Part shown: positions 1-8,075 of the stretch, in pieces
Layout of the letters: each line of letters begins with the position of its first letter
How positions within the stretch are numbered: the first letter of the stretch is position 1
Assembly (NCBI GenBank): GCA_041594335.1
Contig: JBFHML010000046.1
Coordinates: 1-18,546, forward strand
DNA length: 18,546 nt
Reading direction: 5' to 3'
Source: JAGPUQ01 sp041594335
GTDB taxonomy: Bacteria > Pseudomonadota > Gammaproteobacteria > Pseudomonadales > Porticoccaceae
The notes under the pieces: generated by a model
What the model saw: only the letters and a program-made list of their open reading frames with translations
The model's database searches: none
What the model was told of the DNA's origin: nothing
Program-made: the position numbers and the translations under genes

Positions 1-866
1 AGGAGTTCACCACCCGCTTCGACGGCGAGTTCGTCTGGAACCAAGCGGGCTTCGACGCCTTTGATCCCGCCTCCGGCAAAAGGCTTCTGGGACTCTTCGA
101 GCCATCGCACATGGAATACGAGCACGACCGCGCCACCGACACCGGTGGCGAGCCATCCCTCGCCGAGATGACCGAAAAAGCCATTCGCATACTACGACGC
201 AACCCGCGTGGATTCTTTCTGATGGTCGAGGCCGGCCGCATCGATCACGGTCATCATGCCGGCAATGCCTACCGCGCCCTCACCGATACCATCGCACTCT
301 CGGATGCGGTACGCCGGGCACAGGCCTTGACCGACGCCGGCGAGACGCTCATCGTGGTCAGCGCCGATCATAGTCACGTGTTCACCATCGCCGGCTACCC
401 CAGGCGCGGCAACCCCATCCTCGGCAAAGTGGTGCAGCCGGATCGGCAGGCTCCCGACTACGCCCTGGCCGCCGACGGCCGGCCCTACACTACCCTGTCC
501 TACGCCAATGGCCGCGGCGTTCAGATCGAGATACCTGGTGACGCGGTTTATGAACGGTCGCCTGCCGCGGGACGGAAGCTGGATCTCACCCAGATCGACA
601 CCACGCATCCCGATTTTCATCAGGAGGCCTTGGTTCCGCTCGATGCCGAAACCCACGCCGGCGAGGATGTAGCGATCTACGCGAGTGGGCCCCGGGCGCA
701 CCTGTTTCACGGTGTCCAGGAGCAGCACTATATTTTTCACGTCATGCGGTTCGCCTTGGGCTTGTGCGCTGCCGACGCGCCGCCGGCCACGGCGACCGCC
801 GGTGCATTCGACGACTGCCCACCCTCGACAGCACGGGCCGGCGAACCGGGCGAAGCACCCCGCTAA
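1..866 (+). CDS. Alkaline phosphatase, C-terminal part (5' end outside window)
   Basis: Metal-dependent phosphomonoesterase of the alkaline phosphatase superfamily, normally periplasmic, releasing inorganic phosphate from organic esters. The reading frame is open from base 3, so the N-terminus with the catalytic serine lies outside the window; 287 residues are visible. Metal-ligand motifs of the E. coli PhoA type are present: VEAGRIDHGHH (bases 228-260; Glu, Asp and His equivalent to E322, D327, H331), SADHSH (360-377; D369/H370 equivalents) and THAGEDV, whose His is at 654-656 (H412 equivalent). The family segment GLFEPSHMEYEHDR also matches, encoded from about base 87. The first internal ATG (111) is inside this conserved segment and is not the true start. 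The gene ends in TAA at 864-866, overlapping the stop of convergent hrpA. The last ~35 residues are Ala/Pro-rich and look like a non-conserved tail. Family assignment is firm; substrate is not determined. Confidence 0.93.
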   Translation, partial: EFTTRFDGEFVWNQAGFDAFDPASGKRLLGLFEPSHMEYEHDRATDTGGEPSLAEMTEKAIRILRRNPRGFFLMVEAGRIDHGHHAGNAYRALTDTIALSDAVRRAQALTDAGETLIVVSADHSHVFTIAGYPRRGNPILGKVVQPDRQAPDYALAADGRPYTTLSYANGRGVQIEIPGDAVYERSPAAGRKLDLTQIDTTHPDFHQEALVPLDAETHAGEDVAIYASGPRAHLFHGVQEQHYIFHVMRFALGLCAADAPPATATAGAFDDCPPSTARAGEPGEAPR

Positions 867-3800
867 CGCGCGAACCAGCGCTCCTCGAGTTCCGCTCGCA
901 ACGCGTTCAAGCGCTTGGCGGAAACGGGCACCCGGGTCCGTAGCTGCTGCGCATACCAGGACACCAGAAGCTCCTCCACGCGATAGCGGAAATCCTGCAG
1001 TGCCGCTGCCGCCTGGGGATCACGCTCCGCCGCTGTCGGCACCCGCGCGGCCCACCAGGCGAGCAGATCGGCCAGCACTTCGGCGTTGGCGCGATCGCGC
1101 GCGCATTGCCCAGGGAGCCGCTCGAAACGCGTTGTCGCCGCCTGAAAGTAACGCGAATATTGTTCGAGCCAACAGGGTTCGGTATCGCGCAGAAATCCCG
1201 GTCGCAGCAGAAAATCGAGCTGCGCCCGCCCCTCGGACGCCGGGGCGGGGAACCGCGCCGCGCGCTCACCGAGCAACAAGCGCAATTTGCGCAAACCCGT
1301 ACTCCAGTCGAGCACCTGCGCGGCAAGGCGTTGCGCCACGGCGACCACTTCACCGCGCCCCTGCGCCAGACAAGCAGCAAAGGCTTTCGCGTCGCGCGGT
1401 ACCGGGCGCGCGGCGAACAGCGCCTCCTGCAGGGCTGCGGCGATGGCGTCTTCTGCCAAGATCGCAGGGTCCGGCAAGCCAGCGGCGGCCAGCGGCAGGG
1501 CACTGCCGCGAAACAACTCCTTGCGCAGATATTTGACGGTATCGGACAGCGCGATGGCCGCCAGGCGCAGCAAGCCCAGGCGGGTGGCCGCCGCTGCGGC
1601 ACCGGGCGTGTCGAACAATCGCAACGCGGCACTGTCGCCTTCATCCACCAGGCCGGGATAAGCGCGCACCTGGAGGCCGTCGCGGTCCACACTGAGCGAC
1701 TCTGGCAACTGCCCGAAACTCCAGTCGCGCAGGCCGGCGCGCTCCGGATTTTCGCCTTCGGGAGCACGCAGCGAAGCGCGCACCCGCTCGCGATACCTGT
1801 CCTGAAGTTCGGCCAGGTCGCGGCTCTGTTCCAACACAGCGCCGGCTTCATCGAGAAGACGATAGTTCATGTGGTAGAAGGCATCGAGCCGCTCCGGCTG
1901 CCAGGCGTCGGCGGGCACCCGCTCCCCAGTGGTGCGCAAAATGCGCTCGGCAAGCACGGTGACCAGGGGCCGATCCTCCGGCCGCAACCCGTCGAGCAAC
2001 GTATCTACGGTGTCCGGAATGGGCACCAGTGGTCGACGCTGCTGGCGCGGCAACGTCTTGACCAACTCAACGCATTTATCGCGTAACAACCCGGGCACCA
2101 GCCAGTCGAAGCGATGGGCCGGCACCTGATGCAGCACCGCCACCGGCACCACCAGGGTGACACCATCATCGGGCGCTCCCGGCTCGAACCGATAGTCGAC
2201 GCGGTATTCAACCCCCTGCCAGACCAACGTGCGGGGAAACTGGGCTTCCTCCCCTGCCGCCGGCGCGTTGCGCAGCAGCCGCTCACGGGGTACGTGCAGC
2301 AAGTGTGCAGATTCCCGCTCTGCATCGCGGCGCCAACGCTCAAAAGCCCGCAAACCGGTGATCTGCGCCGGCACGCGCTCGTCGTAAAAACGAAATAGCT
2401 CCTGTTCGTCGGCCACCAGATCGCGACGGCGAAATCGATCCTCCAGCGCCTCGAGCTCCGCAAGCAAGGCTTGGTTACGGCGAAAAAAAGCGCCTTTCCC
2501 GGCACGCCCGTAGCCGCCCTCGACCAGCGCCTCGCGAATGAAAATTTCGCGCGCAGCGACGGGATCCAGCGACGCGTAACCGACGCGTTTACGCTCCTGG
2601 ATCACCAGGCCGTAGAGCGTCTGCTTTTCCCACGCCATCACCTGACCGGTACGCGCACTGTAGTGGGGTTCGCTGTAACTTTTCTTGACCAGATGACTCG
2701 CGAACTCGACCAGCCAATCCGACTCTATGGCAGCACACAGATGGGCATACAAACGGCTGGTCTCGATCAGCTCAGCGGCCATCATCCATCCCGGCGCGGC
2801 CTTGCCCACGCTGGATCCCGGAAAAATCTGCCAACGCAGATTACGCGGGCCCTGATATTCGCGCCGCTCGCTGCGTTGTCCGACCTGGGTGAGCAGCCCG
2901 CGCAGCAAGGCGCGGTGAATCTGCCGCGGTGCAGCGACCTCGGAGTTATCCCGCCAACCCAGCTCACGACAAGCGAGATGGAGCTGGTGATGAAGATCTC
3001 GCCATTCCCGCAACCGCGCAGGCGACAGATACTGTTGACGGCAGTGGCGCTCGAAAGCGCTGCGCGAAAGCGCCTGCCGCCGATGCTCTATATCCCGCCA
3101 CAGGTTAAGCAGGCTGATGAAATCGGACTGTTCATCGGCCCATTGGCGATGGCGCTCGTCAGCGGCTTGGCGTTTGTCGGCGGGCCGCTCACGGGGGTCC
3201 TGGATACTCAATCCCGCAACAATGATCAGCATTTCGCGGAGACAGCCCTCGCCCCCGGCCGCCACCAGCATGCGCCCCAGGCGCGGATCCACCGGCAATC
3301 GGCTCAGCTGTCTGCCGATGTCGGTGAGGCGACCATCCGCGGTGATGGCTTCGAGCTCCTGGAGCAACTGGAAACCATCGTTGATCTGCCGTTGATCCGG
3401 CGGCTCAATGAAAGGAAAGTCCCGAATGTCACCTAAGCGGAGTTCCAGCATCCGCAGAATCACGGCAGCCAGGTTGGTGCGCCGGATTTCGGGGTCGGTA
3501 AATTCGGGCCGTGCGGCAAAATCCGCCTCCGCATAGAGGCGCACACAGACGCCGGGACCCACACGACCACAACGACCTGCCCGCTGATTCGCACTGGCCT
3601 GGGAGATCGGTTCGATGGGCAGGCGTTGAACCTTGGTGCGGTAACTATAGCGACTGATCCGCGCCCGTCCGGTGTCCACCACATAGCGAATGCCGGGCAC
3701 CGTCAACGAGGTCTCGGCGACATTGGTGGCGAGCACCACCCGGACACCGCGGCCGCGCTGGAACACGCGGTTCTGCTCAGACAGGCTCAAACGCGCATAC

Positions 3801-4768
3801 AGCGGCAGCGCCTCGACCCCGGGCAGCGCCAGACGACGCAGTTGCACCGACGCCTCGCGAATCTCACGCTCCGAGCTAAAAAATGCCAGCACGTCGCCAC
3901 GCTCCGGCGCATCGACCAGCTCGCCAATGGCGGCCACTGCAGCGGCAACAGGATCAACATCGTCTTGCGATGGCGCATAGCGAATCTCCACCGGATAGCC
4001 GCGGCCAGAGACTTCGATGACTGGGGCATCGCCAAAGTGCGCAGAAAAACGCTCCACATCGATGGTCGCCGAGGTGATGATCACCCGCAAGTCGGGACGC
4101 TGAGGAAGAATGCGATGCAGATAACCGAGGAGAAAATCGATATTGAGGCTGCGCTCGTGCGCCTCATCCACGATCAGTGTGTCGTAGCGCGCAAGCAGCG
4201 GATCACGGGCGATCTCGCTCAGCAGTACGCCGTCGGTCAGCAGCTTGACCAAGGTGCGTTCGGAGCTTTGGTCGGTGAAGCGGACCTGATAGCCCACCAC
4301 TCCCCCGAGCGGGGTTCGTAGCTCTTCCGCAATGCGGTTGGCGACAGTGCGCGCGGCAATCCGACGCGGCTGAGTATGCCCGATCAGCCCCCGCACACCA
4401 CGCCCCAGCTCGAGACAAATCTTGGGCAGCTGGGTCGTCTTACCCGAGCCGGTCTCGCCGGCAACGATGACGACCGGATGATCCCGCACAGCGGCGGCAA
4501 TCTCCGCACGCCGCGCCGATACCGGCAGCTCCTCTGGGTAGGAGATGTCAGGCACGCTGGCGCGGCGGGCCGCCACCGCTTCGGTGGAGGCCGCCACGCG
4601 GTCTTGAATGCGAGTCAGCACGCGGTCAGCAGGCAACCCCTTGCGCAGACGACTCTCGGCCCGCGCCAAGTCGCGCCGCAACGCCGCGACTGCATCCGTC
4701 CGGCAGTCCGCCAGCGCACTCCGACATCGCGCTAGCGCATCGGCAGGCTGCGACGAACACTCAGACAT
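863..4768 (-). CDS. hrpA: ATP-dependent RNA helicase HrpA (DEAH box)
   Basis: Large cytoplasmic DEAH-box RNA helicase; in E. coli HrpA is linked to mRNA processing and to rescue of stalled or collided ribosomes. The 1301-residue length is almost identical to E. coli HrpA (1300). Motif I GETGSGKT is at residues 104-111, motif II DEAH at 201-204, motif III SAT at 233-235, and motif VI QRAGRCGR at 395-402. Segments such as HTQPRRIAARTVANRIAEEL match the E. coli protein closely. The rest holds the helicase-associated/OB region and the long DUF3418-type C-terminal half. The ATG at 4766-4768 is preceded by AGGTG about 9 nt upstream. It lies 18 nt downstream of the VWA gene, so probably shares its transcript. 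Its TAG stop overlaps the alkaline phosphatase stop in the 4-base CTAA at 863-866. No broken motif is seen. Confidence 0.97.
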   Translation of the reverse strand: MSECSSQPADALARCRSALADCRTDAVAALRRDLARAESRLRKGLPADRVLTRIQDRVAASTEAVAARRASVPDISYPEELPVSARRAEIAAAVRDHPVVIVAGETGSGKTTQLPKICLELGRGVRGLIGHTQPRRIAARTVANRIAEELRTPLGGVVGYQVRFTDQSSERTLVKLLTDGVLLSEIARDPLLARYDTLIVDEAHERSLNIDFLLGYLHRILPQRPDLRVIITSATIDVERFSAHFGDAPVIEVSGRGYPVEIRYAPSQDDVDPVAAAVAAIGELVDAPERGDVLAFFSSEREIREASVQLRRLALPGVEALPLYARLSLSEQNRVFQRGRGVRVVLATNVAETSLTVPGIRYVVDTGRARISRYSYRTKVQRLPIEPISQASANQRAGRCGRVGPGVCVRLYAEADFAARPEFTDPEIRRTNLAAVILRMLELRLGDIRDFPFIEPPDQRQINDGFQLLQELEAITADGRLTDIGRQLSRLPVDPRLGRMLVAAGGEGCLREMLIIVAGLSIQDPRERPADKRQAADERHRQWADEQSDFISLLNLWRDIEHRRQALSRSAFERHCRQQYLSPARLREWRDLHHQLHLACRELGWRDNSEVAAPRQIHRALLRGLLTQVGQRSERREYQGPRNLRWQIFPGSSVGKAAPGWMMAAELIETSRLYAHLCAAIESDWLVEFASHLVKKSYSEPHYSARTGQVMAWEKQTLYGLVIQERKRVGYASLDPVAAREIFIREALVEGGYGRAGKGAFFRRNQALLAELEALEDRFRRRDLVADEQELFRFYDERVPAQITGLRAFERWRRDAERESAHLLHVPRERLLRNAPAAGEEAQFPRTLVWQGVEYRVDYRFEPGAPDDGVTLVVPVAVLHQVPAHRFDWLVPGLLRDKCVELVKTLPRQQRRPLVPIPDTVDTLLDGLRPEDRPLVTVLAERILRTTGERVPADAWQPERLDAFYHMNYRLLDEAGAVLEQSRDLAELQDRYRERVRASLRAPEGENPERAGLRDWSFGQLPESLSVDRDGLQVRAYPGLVDEGDSAALRLFDTPGAAAAATRLGLLRLAAIALSDTVKYLRKELFRGSALPLAAAGLPDPAILAEDAIAAALQEALFAARPVPRDAKAFAACLAQGRGEVVAVAQRLAAQVLDWSTGLRKLRLLLGERAARFPAPASEGRAQLDFLLRPGFLRDTEPCWLEQYSRYFQAATTRFERLPGQCARDRANAEVLADLLAWWAARVPTAAERDPQAAAALQDFRYRVEELLVSWYAQQLRTRVPVSAKRLNALRAELEERWFAR

Positions 4769-4786
4769 CGCGAACGCACCTACCGC

Positions 4787-5962
4787 CTATTTGGCAAGCA
4801 GCGAAATGCCCTCTTCCAGCCCACCAAGCGTGAGTGGAAACATGCGCCCCTCAAGGATGCTGCGAACGCGCTGGATAGTCGGAGTATGTTCCCAATAATC
4901 CTGCCGTACCGGATTCAGCCAAATCAATTTGGGATAGGTCTCGGCAATCCGCTCGAGCCACTCGACGCCGGTCTCCTTGTTGTAGTACTCAACGCTACCG
5001 CCAGGACTCTCCAGCTCGTAAGGCGACATCGAGGCGTCGCCGACGAAAATCACCTTGTAGTCCGCAGAATACGTCCGCAGCACATCGATCGTCTCGGTCT
5101 TCTCGTTGTAGCGCCTGAAATTATCCTTCCATACGTAGTCGTACAAGGCGTTGTGAAAATAGAAATATTCGAGGTGTTTGAACTCGGTTTTGGTTGCCGA
5201 AAACAGCTCCTCGCAGGTCCGCACATAGGGGTCCATGGAACCGCCGACATCGAAAAAGATCAGCACCTTCACCGCATTGTGTCGCTCCGGCACCATCTTG
5301 ATATCGAGCAATCCGGCGTTTTTGGCGGTGGAGTGGATCGTGTCATCGAGATCCAACTCCTCGTTTGCACCAGTGCGCGCGAATTTGCGCAAGCGCCGCA
5401 AGGCCACCTTGATGTTGCGCGTGCCCAGCTCGACACTATCATCGAGGTTCTTGAACTCGCGGCGCTCCCAAACTTTGAGCGCCTTTTTCTGACCTCCCTC
5501 GCCGCCGACTCGGATCCCTTCAGGGTTATAGCCGCTGTTGCCAAACGGCGAAGTACCCTTGGTGCCAATCCATTTGTTACCGCCCTCGTGACGCTTTTTC
5601 TGCTCCTGCAACCGCTTTTTGAATTCCTCGATCAACTTCTCGAGACCGCCTAAGCTCTCGATCTTCGCCTTTTCTTCCTCCGTGAGGCTCTTCGCAAACT
5701 CCTGGCGCAGCCATTCTTCCGGAATCAATACCTCAAGGAAGTCATCAAGGGTTTCGAGATCCTTGAAGTACAGCGCAAAGGCGCGATCGAACTTGTCGTA
5801 AAAGCGTTCGTCCTTGACCAGCGCGGTGCGCGAGAACAGATAAAAATCATCGATACTGCCGAAAACGACATGTCGATCCAGGCCCTCCAGCAGCGTCAAG
5901 AGCTCCTTGATGGAAACCGGAATCCCTGCTTTTTTGAGGGCAAAGAAAAAGTTCAGAAGCAT
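4787..5962 (-). CDS. VWA domain protein (CoxE-like, COG3825 type), MoxR partner
   Basis: 391-residue cytoplasmic protein with an N-terminal helical region (about 1-125), a Lys/Gly-rich linker (about 115-165) and a C-terminal von Willebrand A-type domain (about 228-390). The metal-site motif reads DVGGS at residues 238-242, so the first serine of the usual DxSxS is glycine. A later acidic segment, VGDASMSPYE (about 307-316), is in the right place for the third metal-site loop. From memory, the DVGGSM form is normal for this subfamily rather than damage. No signal peptide or membrane segment is seen. Its ATG directly follows the TAA stop of the MoxR ATPase gene, with no spacer. This MoxR-VWA pairing is classical: such pairs act as chaperones that remodel or insert metal centres in partner proteins (CoxD/CoxE, NorQ/NorD). 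The client here is unknown; hrpA downstream is not a known client. Confidence 0.9.
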   Translation of the reverse strand: MLLNFFFALKKAGIPVSIKELLTLLEGLDRHVVFGSIDDFYLFSRTALVKDERFYDKFDRAFALYFKDLETLDDFLEVLIPEEWLRQEFAKSLTEEEKAKIESLGGLEKLIEEFKKRLQEQKKRHEGGNKWIGTKGTSPFGNSGYNPEGIRVGGEGGQKKALKVWERREFKNLDDSVELGTRNIKVALRRLRKFARTGANEELDLDDTIHSTAKNAGLLDIKMVPERHNAVKVLIFFDVGGSMDPYVRTCEELFSATKTEFKHLEYFYFHNALYDYVWKDNFRRYNEKTETIDVLRTYSADYKVIFVGDASMSPYELESPGGSVEYYNKETGVEWLERIAETYPKLIWLNPVRQDYWEHTPTIQRVRSILEGRMFPLTLGGLEEGISLLAK

Positions 5963-6811
5963 TTAGCCACTCTTCTCCCGGCGCGTCATGAACGCCAAAC
6001 GTTCCAGCAGATGGACGTCCTGCTCATTCTTCAGCAAGGCGCCATACAAAGGCGGAATCGCCTTGGTCGGGTCACGTTGTTTGAGGATCTCGTCGGGGAT
6101 GTCGTCGGACAACAATAGCTTCAGCCAGTCGACCAGCTCCGAGGTCGAGGGCTTTTTCTTGAGGCCAGGAATCTTACGCACATCGAAGAACACGTCCAGG
6201 GCTTCGTCGACCAGCGATTTCTTGATGCCGGGAAAATGGACGTCCACGATGCGCAGCATCGTCTCCCGGTCCGGGAAATTGATGAAATGAAAGAAACAGC
6301 GGCGCAGGAAGGCGTCGGGGAGTTCCTTCTCATTGTTGGAGGTGATAATGACGATCGGTCGGTGTTTGGCGACGACCCGCTCGCCGGTCTCATAAACATG
6401 AAACTCCATGCGATCGAGTTCGAGCAGCAGGTCGTTGGGAAACTCGATATCGGCCTTGTCCACCTCGTCGATCAGCAGGACCACCTGCTCCTCGGCGGTA
6501 AAGGCCTCCCACAACTTGCCGCGCTTGATGTAGTTGCGGATGTCGTGCACCTTGTCGACGCCGAGCTGGGAATCGCGCAGCCGGGATACGGCATCGTATT
6601 CATACAGCCCCTGCTGGGCCTTGGTCGTCGACTTGATGTGCCAGGGAATCAGCGTCTTGCCAAGCGCCGCTGCCACCTCTTCGGCGAGCATGGTTTTACC
6701 GGTGCCCGGTTCACCCTTGATCAACAGCGGGCGCTGCAACGTTACCGCCGCATTGACCGCCATCTGCAGGTCTTCGGTGGCAACATACCGCTCTGTACCA
6801 GTGAATTGCAT
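5963..6811 (-). CDS. MoxR-family AAA+ ATPase
   Basis: 282-residue AAA+ ATPase of the MoxR family. Walker A GEPGTGKT lies at residues 33-40, Walker B VLLIDEVD at 111-118, sensor-1 TSNN at 157-160, and the arginine pair RR just before CFFHF at about 170-171 fits the arginine finger. Length and the absence of extra domains fit MoxR proteins, which form hexameric rings and work with VWA-domain adaptors. The ATG at 6809-6811 is preceded by GGAG about 6 nt upstream. Its TAA abuts the ATG of the VWA gene exactly, implying coupled translation and a joint complex. A sigma70-like promoter sits just upstream (6850-6878). The reaction is ATP-driven remodelling; the target protein cannot be read from the sequence. 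Confidence 0.94.
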   Translation of the reverse strand: MQFTGTERYVATEDLQMAVNAAVTLQRPLLIKGEPGTGKTMLAEEVAAALGKTLIPWHIKSTTKAQQGLYEYDAVSRLRDSQLGVDKVHDIRNYIKRGKLWEAFTAEEQVVLLIDEVDKADIEFPNDLLLELDRMEFHVYETGERVVAKHRPIVIITSNNEKELPDAFLRRCFFHFINFPDRETMLRIVDVHFPGIKKSLVDEALDVFFDVRKIPGLKKKPSTSELVDWLKLLLSDDIPDEILKQRDPTKAIPPLYGALLKNEQDVHLLERLAFMTRREKSG

Positions 6812-6829
6812 CTCGATCTCCGCAAACGT

Positions 6830-6872
6830 AAAAAAATCGCCTGTGCCGCATTCTACGGCAACCCCTGTAGGC
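6830..6872 (-). terminator. Possible weak terminator after the dnaX-ycgN operon
   Basis: Read on the minus strand, an outer GCCT/AGGC pairing (6869-6872 with 6839-6842) encloses an inner 5-bp stem TGCCG/CGGCA (6856-6860 with 6844-6848) with a 7-nt loop. Seven T residues (6830-6836) follow after two bases. The internal loop is very asymmetric, so the hairpin may be weak. The candidate moxR -10 falls in its loop region, so the T tract may simply be part of the moxR leader. Confidence 0.27.
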
Positions 6873-6878
6873 TTCCAA
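6850..6878 (-). promoter_or_regulatory. Candidate sigma70 promoter for moxR-VWA-hrpA
   Basis: On the minus strand, TTGGAA (6873-6878; 4/6 match to the -35 consensus) is followed after exactly 17 bases by TAGAAT (6850-6855; 5/6 match to the -10). Transcription would start near 6843, giving a leader of about 32 nt before the MoxR ATG. It lies in the 89-nt gap that separates moxR from the upstream operon, the first sizeable gap in the minus-strand block since dnaX. Called by eye from consensus only. Confidence 0.5.
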
Positions 6879-6900
6879 TTCGCGGCCGGGAACCGGGCAG

Positions 6901-7320
6901 TCAGTCACGCCTTGCGGAATGGCCGCGATGGTCGCCGCCACCAAAAGAAGGGTCTCTGCGCAACGTCTGCGCGGCACTGGATCGCGACTGACGGGGGCGC
7001 CGTGCTAACCAAACCAACACGGTCACCACATAGAGCAGCCCGAAAACCACCAACAGCGGCAAAAAGCCCCGCAGCAACCCATCCCCTTGCGTCGGGCTGA
7101 TGGCATCGAACAGCATCACGCCCCAGGCCGGCGCCAGGTAATCCATGTCAGGATAGGCGAGCATCGGCGTGCCCAGCAAAGCCACGGTTGCGCATCGCAC
7201 CAGAGCGCGCAGCGGAAAGCCTGGCAGCACACGTGTCAACCGCCAGGTCGGGACGCACACCAACAGCACGCCCAGATAATAGGCGATCAACCCCCAGAAG
7301 TAATTTTCGTCCGTGTACAC
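6901..7320 (-). CDS. Small multi-pass membrane protein of unknown function
   Basis: 139 residues; I do not recognise a named family. Three hydrophobic segments are visible, at about residues 7-25, 36-56 and 84-106, joined by a short loop containing YPDMDYLAP. A polar, Arg-rich tail of about 30 residues follows (RRPRQSRS onward) and is probably cytoplasmic under the positive-inside rule. The start is GTG at 7318-7320, with GGAG 9 nt upstream overlapping the end of ycgN. The ycgN stop is only 6 nt away, so the gene reads as the last member of the dnaX-ycgN operon. There is no signal peptide distinct from the first membrane segment. Coding is supported by operon position, RBS and coherent membrane topology; function is unknown. 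Confidence 0.74.
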   Translation of the reverse strand: MYTDENYFWGLIAYYLGVLLVCVPTWRLTRVLPGFPLRALVRCATVALLGTPMLAYPDMDYLAPAWGVMLFDAISPTQGDGLLRGFLPLLVVFGLLYVVTVLVWLARRPRQSRSSAAQTLRRDPSFGGGDHRGHSARRD

Positions 7321-7326
7321 GCGAGC

Positions 7327-7773
7327 TCACTCCACCCAGCGCACGATATGATCTGCGAGCGCATCGGGATGCACGAACCGCTCCGACAACACTCGGCCTG
7401 CTACCGAAATCCCCGCATCGACCACGGTGCACGGATCTCCCGAAACCAAGGGATGCCAGTCTGGCAACGGCTTGCCCTCGGCACGCAAGCGGTACGCACA
7501 AGTCGTCGGCAACCAGGGCGTTGTGGCGACAGTGTCCGCCGTCAGCTCCACGCAGTCAGGCACCCGCCGGCGCCTCCCCACATAGTCGGTGCACCGCGCC
7601 CGCTGGACATCGAGCAACCGGCAGGCCACCCCGGTGTGGGCTATGGCGCCGGTGTCCATATCTTCCAGCTTGAGCAGACAACAGCGCCCGCAGCCGTCGC
7701 ACAGCAGCTCCCATTCGTCGGCGTCGAGTGCGGTGAGATCCTTATCCTCCCAAAACCGATCCACGACGCTCAT
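7327..7773 (-). CDS. ycgN: YcgN family cysteine-cluster protein (UPF0260)
   Basis: 148-residue soluble protein of the YcgN/UPF0260 family (COG2983), related to the YkgJ-type CxxCxxCC proteins presumed to bind a metal or Fe-S cluster. The diagnostic cluster CDGCGRCC is at residues 25-32, followed by further conserved cysteines at 51, 61, 74, 92 and 115. The segments WELLCDGCGRCCL, VACRLLD and RVPDC are family hallmarks. Length is typical. Its ATG overlaps the ycgL stop in an ATGA (7770-7773), indicating translational coupling. YcgL and YcgN are commonly neighbours in gammaproteobacteria. The biochemical function of the family is not established to my knowledge. Confidence 0.94.
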   Translation of the reverse strand: MSVVDRFWEDKDLTALDADEWELLCDGCGRCCLLKLEDMDTGAIAHTGVACRLLDVQRARCTDYVGRRRRVPDCVELTADTVATTPWLPTTCAYRLRAEGKPLPDWHPLVSGDPCTVVDAGISVAGRVLSERFVHPDALADHIVRWVE

Positions 7774-8075
7774 TTTCTCGGTAGCTTTTCGTTACGCGCC
7801 GCAATGACCGCCGCCACCGCGTCCGGAGAAGGCGGTAATTGCAGATACCAGCCTCGTTCGCGCAGTGCGGCAAGCACCTCATCGGCATCGGCCCGAGCCA
7901 ACCGGCGCGCGCCATCCAAAGCGAACTCCAATACCAGTTCTGGGCGGCCGAAGCGGGACAACAGCTCCTCAGGAATCGGCGCGAGGTCTTGCGTGGCCGT
8001 GACATACAAATACATCTCCGCGCGCTTCGGACTGCGATAAACCCTGCACGGCACACTTTCCGACACTGCGCTCAC
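7770..8075 (-). CDS. ycgL: YcgL domain-containing protein
   Basis: About 101 residues, small cytoplasmic YcgL-family protein. Hallmarks are VYRSPKRAEMYLYV near the N-terminus, then PEELLSRFGRPE and the motif RGWYLQLPPSP. E. coli YcgL (108 aa) starts only a few residues before its VIYRSSKR, so a short N-terminus is expected. I choose the GTG at 8073-8075: it overlaps the rnd stop as GTGA and has GGAGG 4 nt upstream inside the rnd end. An ATG at 8091-8093 (107 aa) and a GTG at 8064-8066 are alternatives; the ATG would put the GGAGG inside the gene. Its stop overlaps the ycgN ATG. Molecular role unknown. Confidence 0.92.
   Translation of the reverse strand: MSAVSESVPCRVYRSPKRAEMYLYVTATQDLAPIPEELLSRFGRPELVLEFALDGARRLARADADEVLAALRERGWYLQLPPSPDAVAAVIAARNEKLPRK

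Noticed and set aside
685..1536. 283-aa plus-strand frame crossing the alkaline phosphatase end into hrpA
   Set aside because: Arg/Pro/Ala-rich composition typical of an out-of-frame reading; overlaps two confirmed genes.
2471..3436. 321-aa open frame on the plus strand opposite hrpA, and similar long frames at 1106-2086 and 3626-4321
   Set aside because: Antisense shadows of a GC-rich gene. The opposite strand encodes intact conserved HrpA motifs, and the shadow proteins have no recognisable domain.
4787..5962. Damaged MIDAS (DVGGS instead of DxSxS) as a sign of a decayed VWA gene
   Set aside because: The frame is intact at full length, and I recall the Gly form as usual in this subfamily; not evidence of decay.
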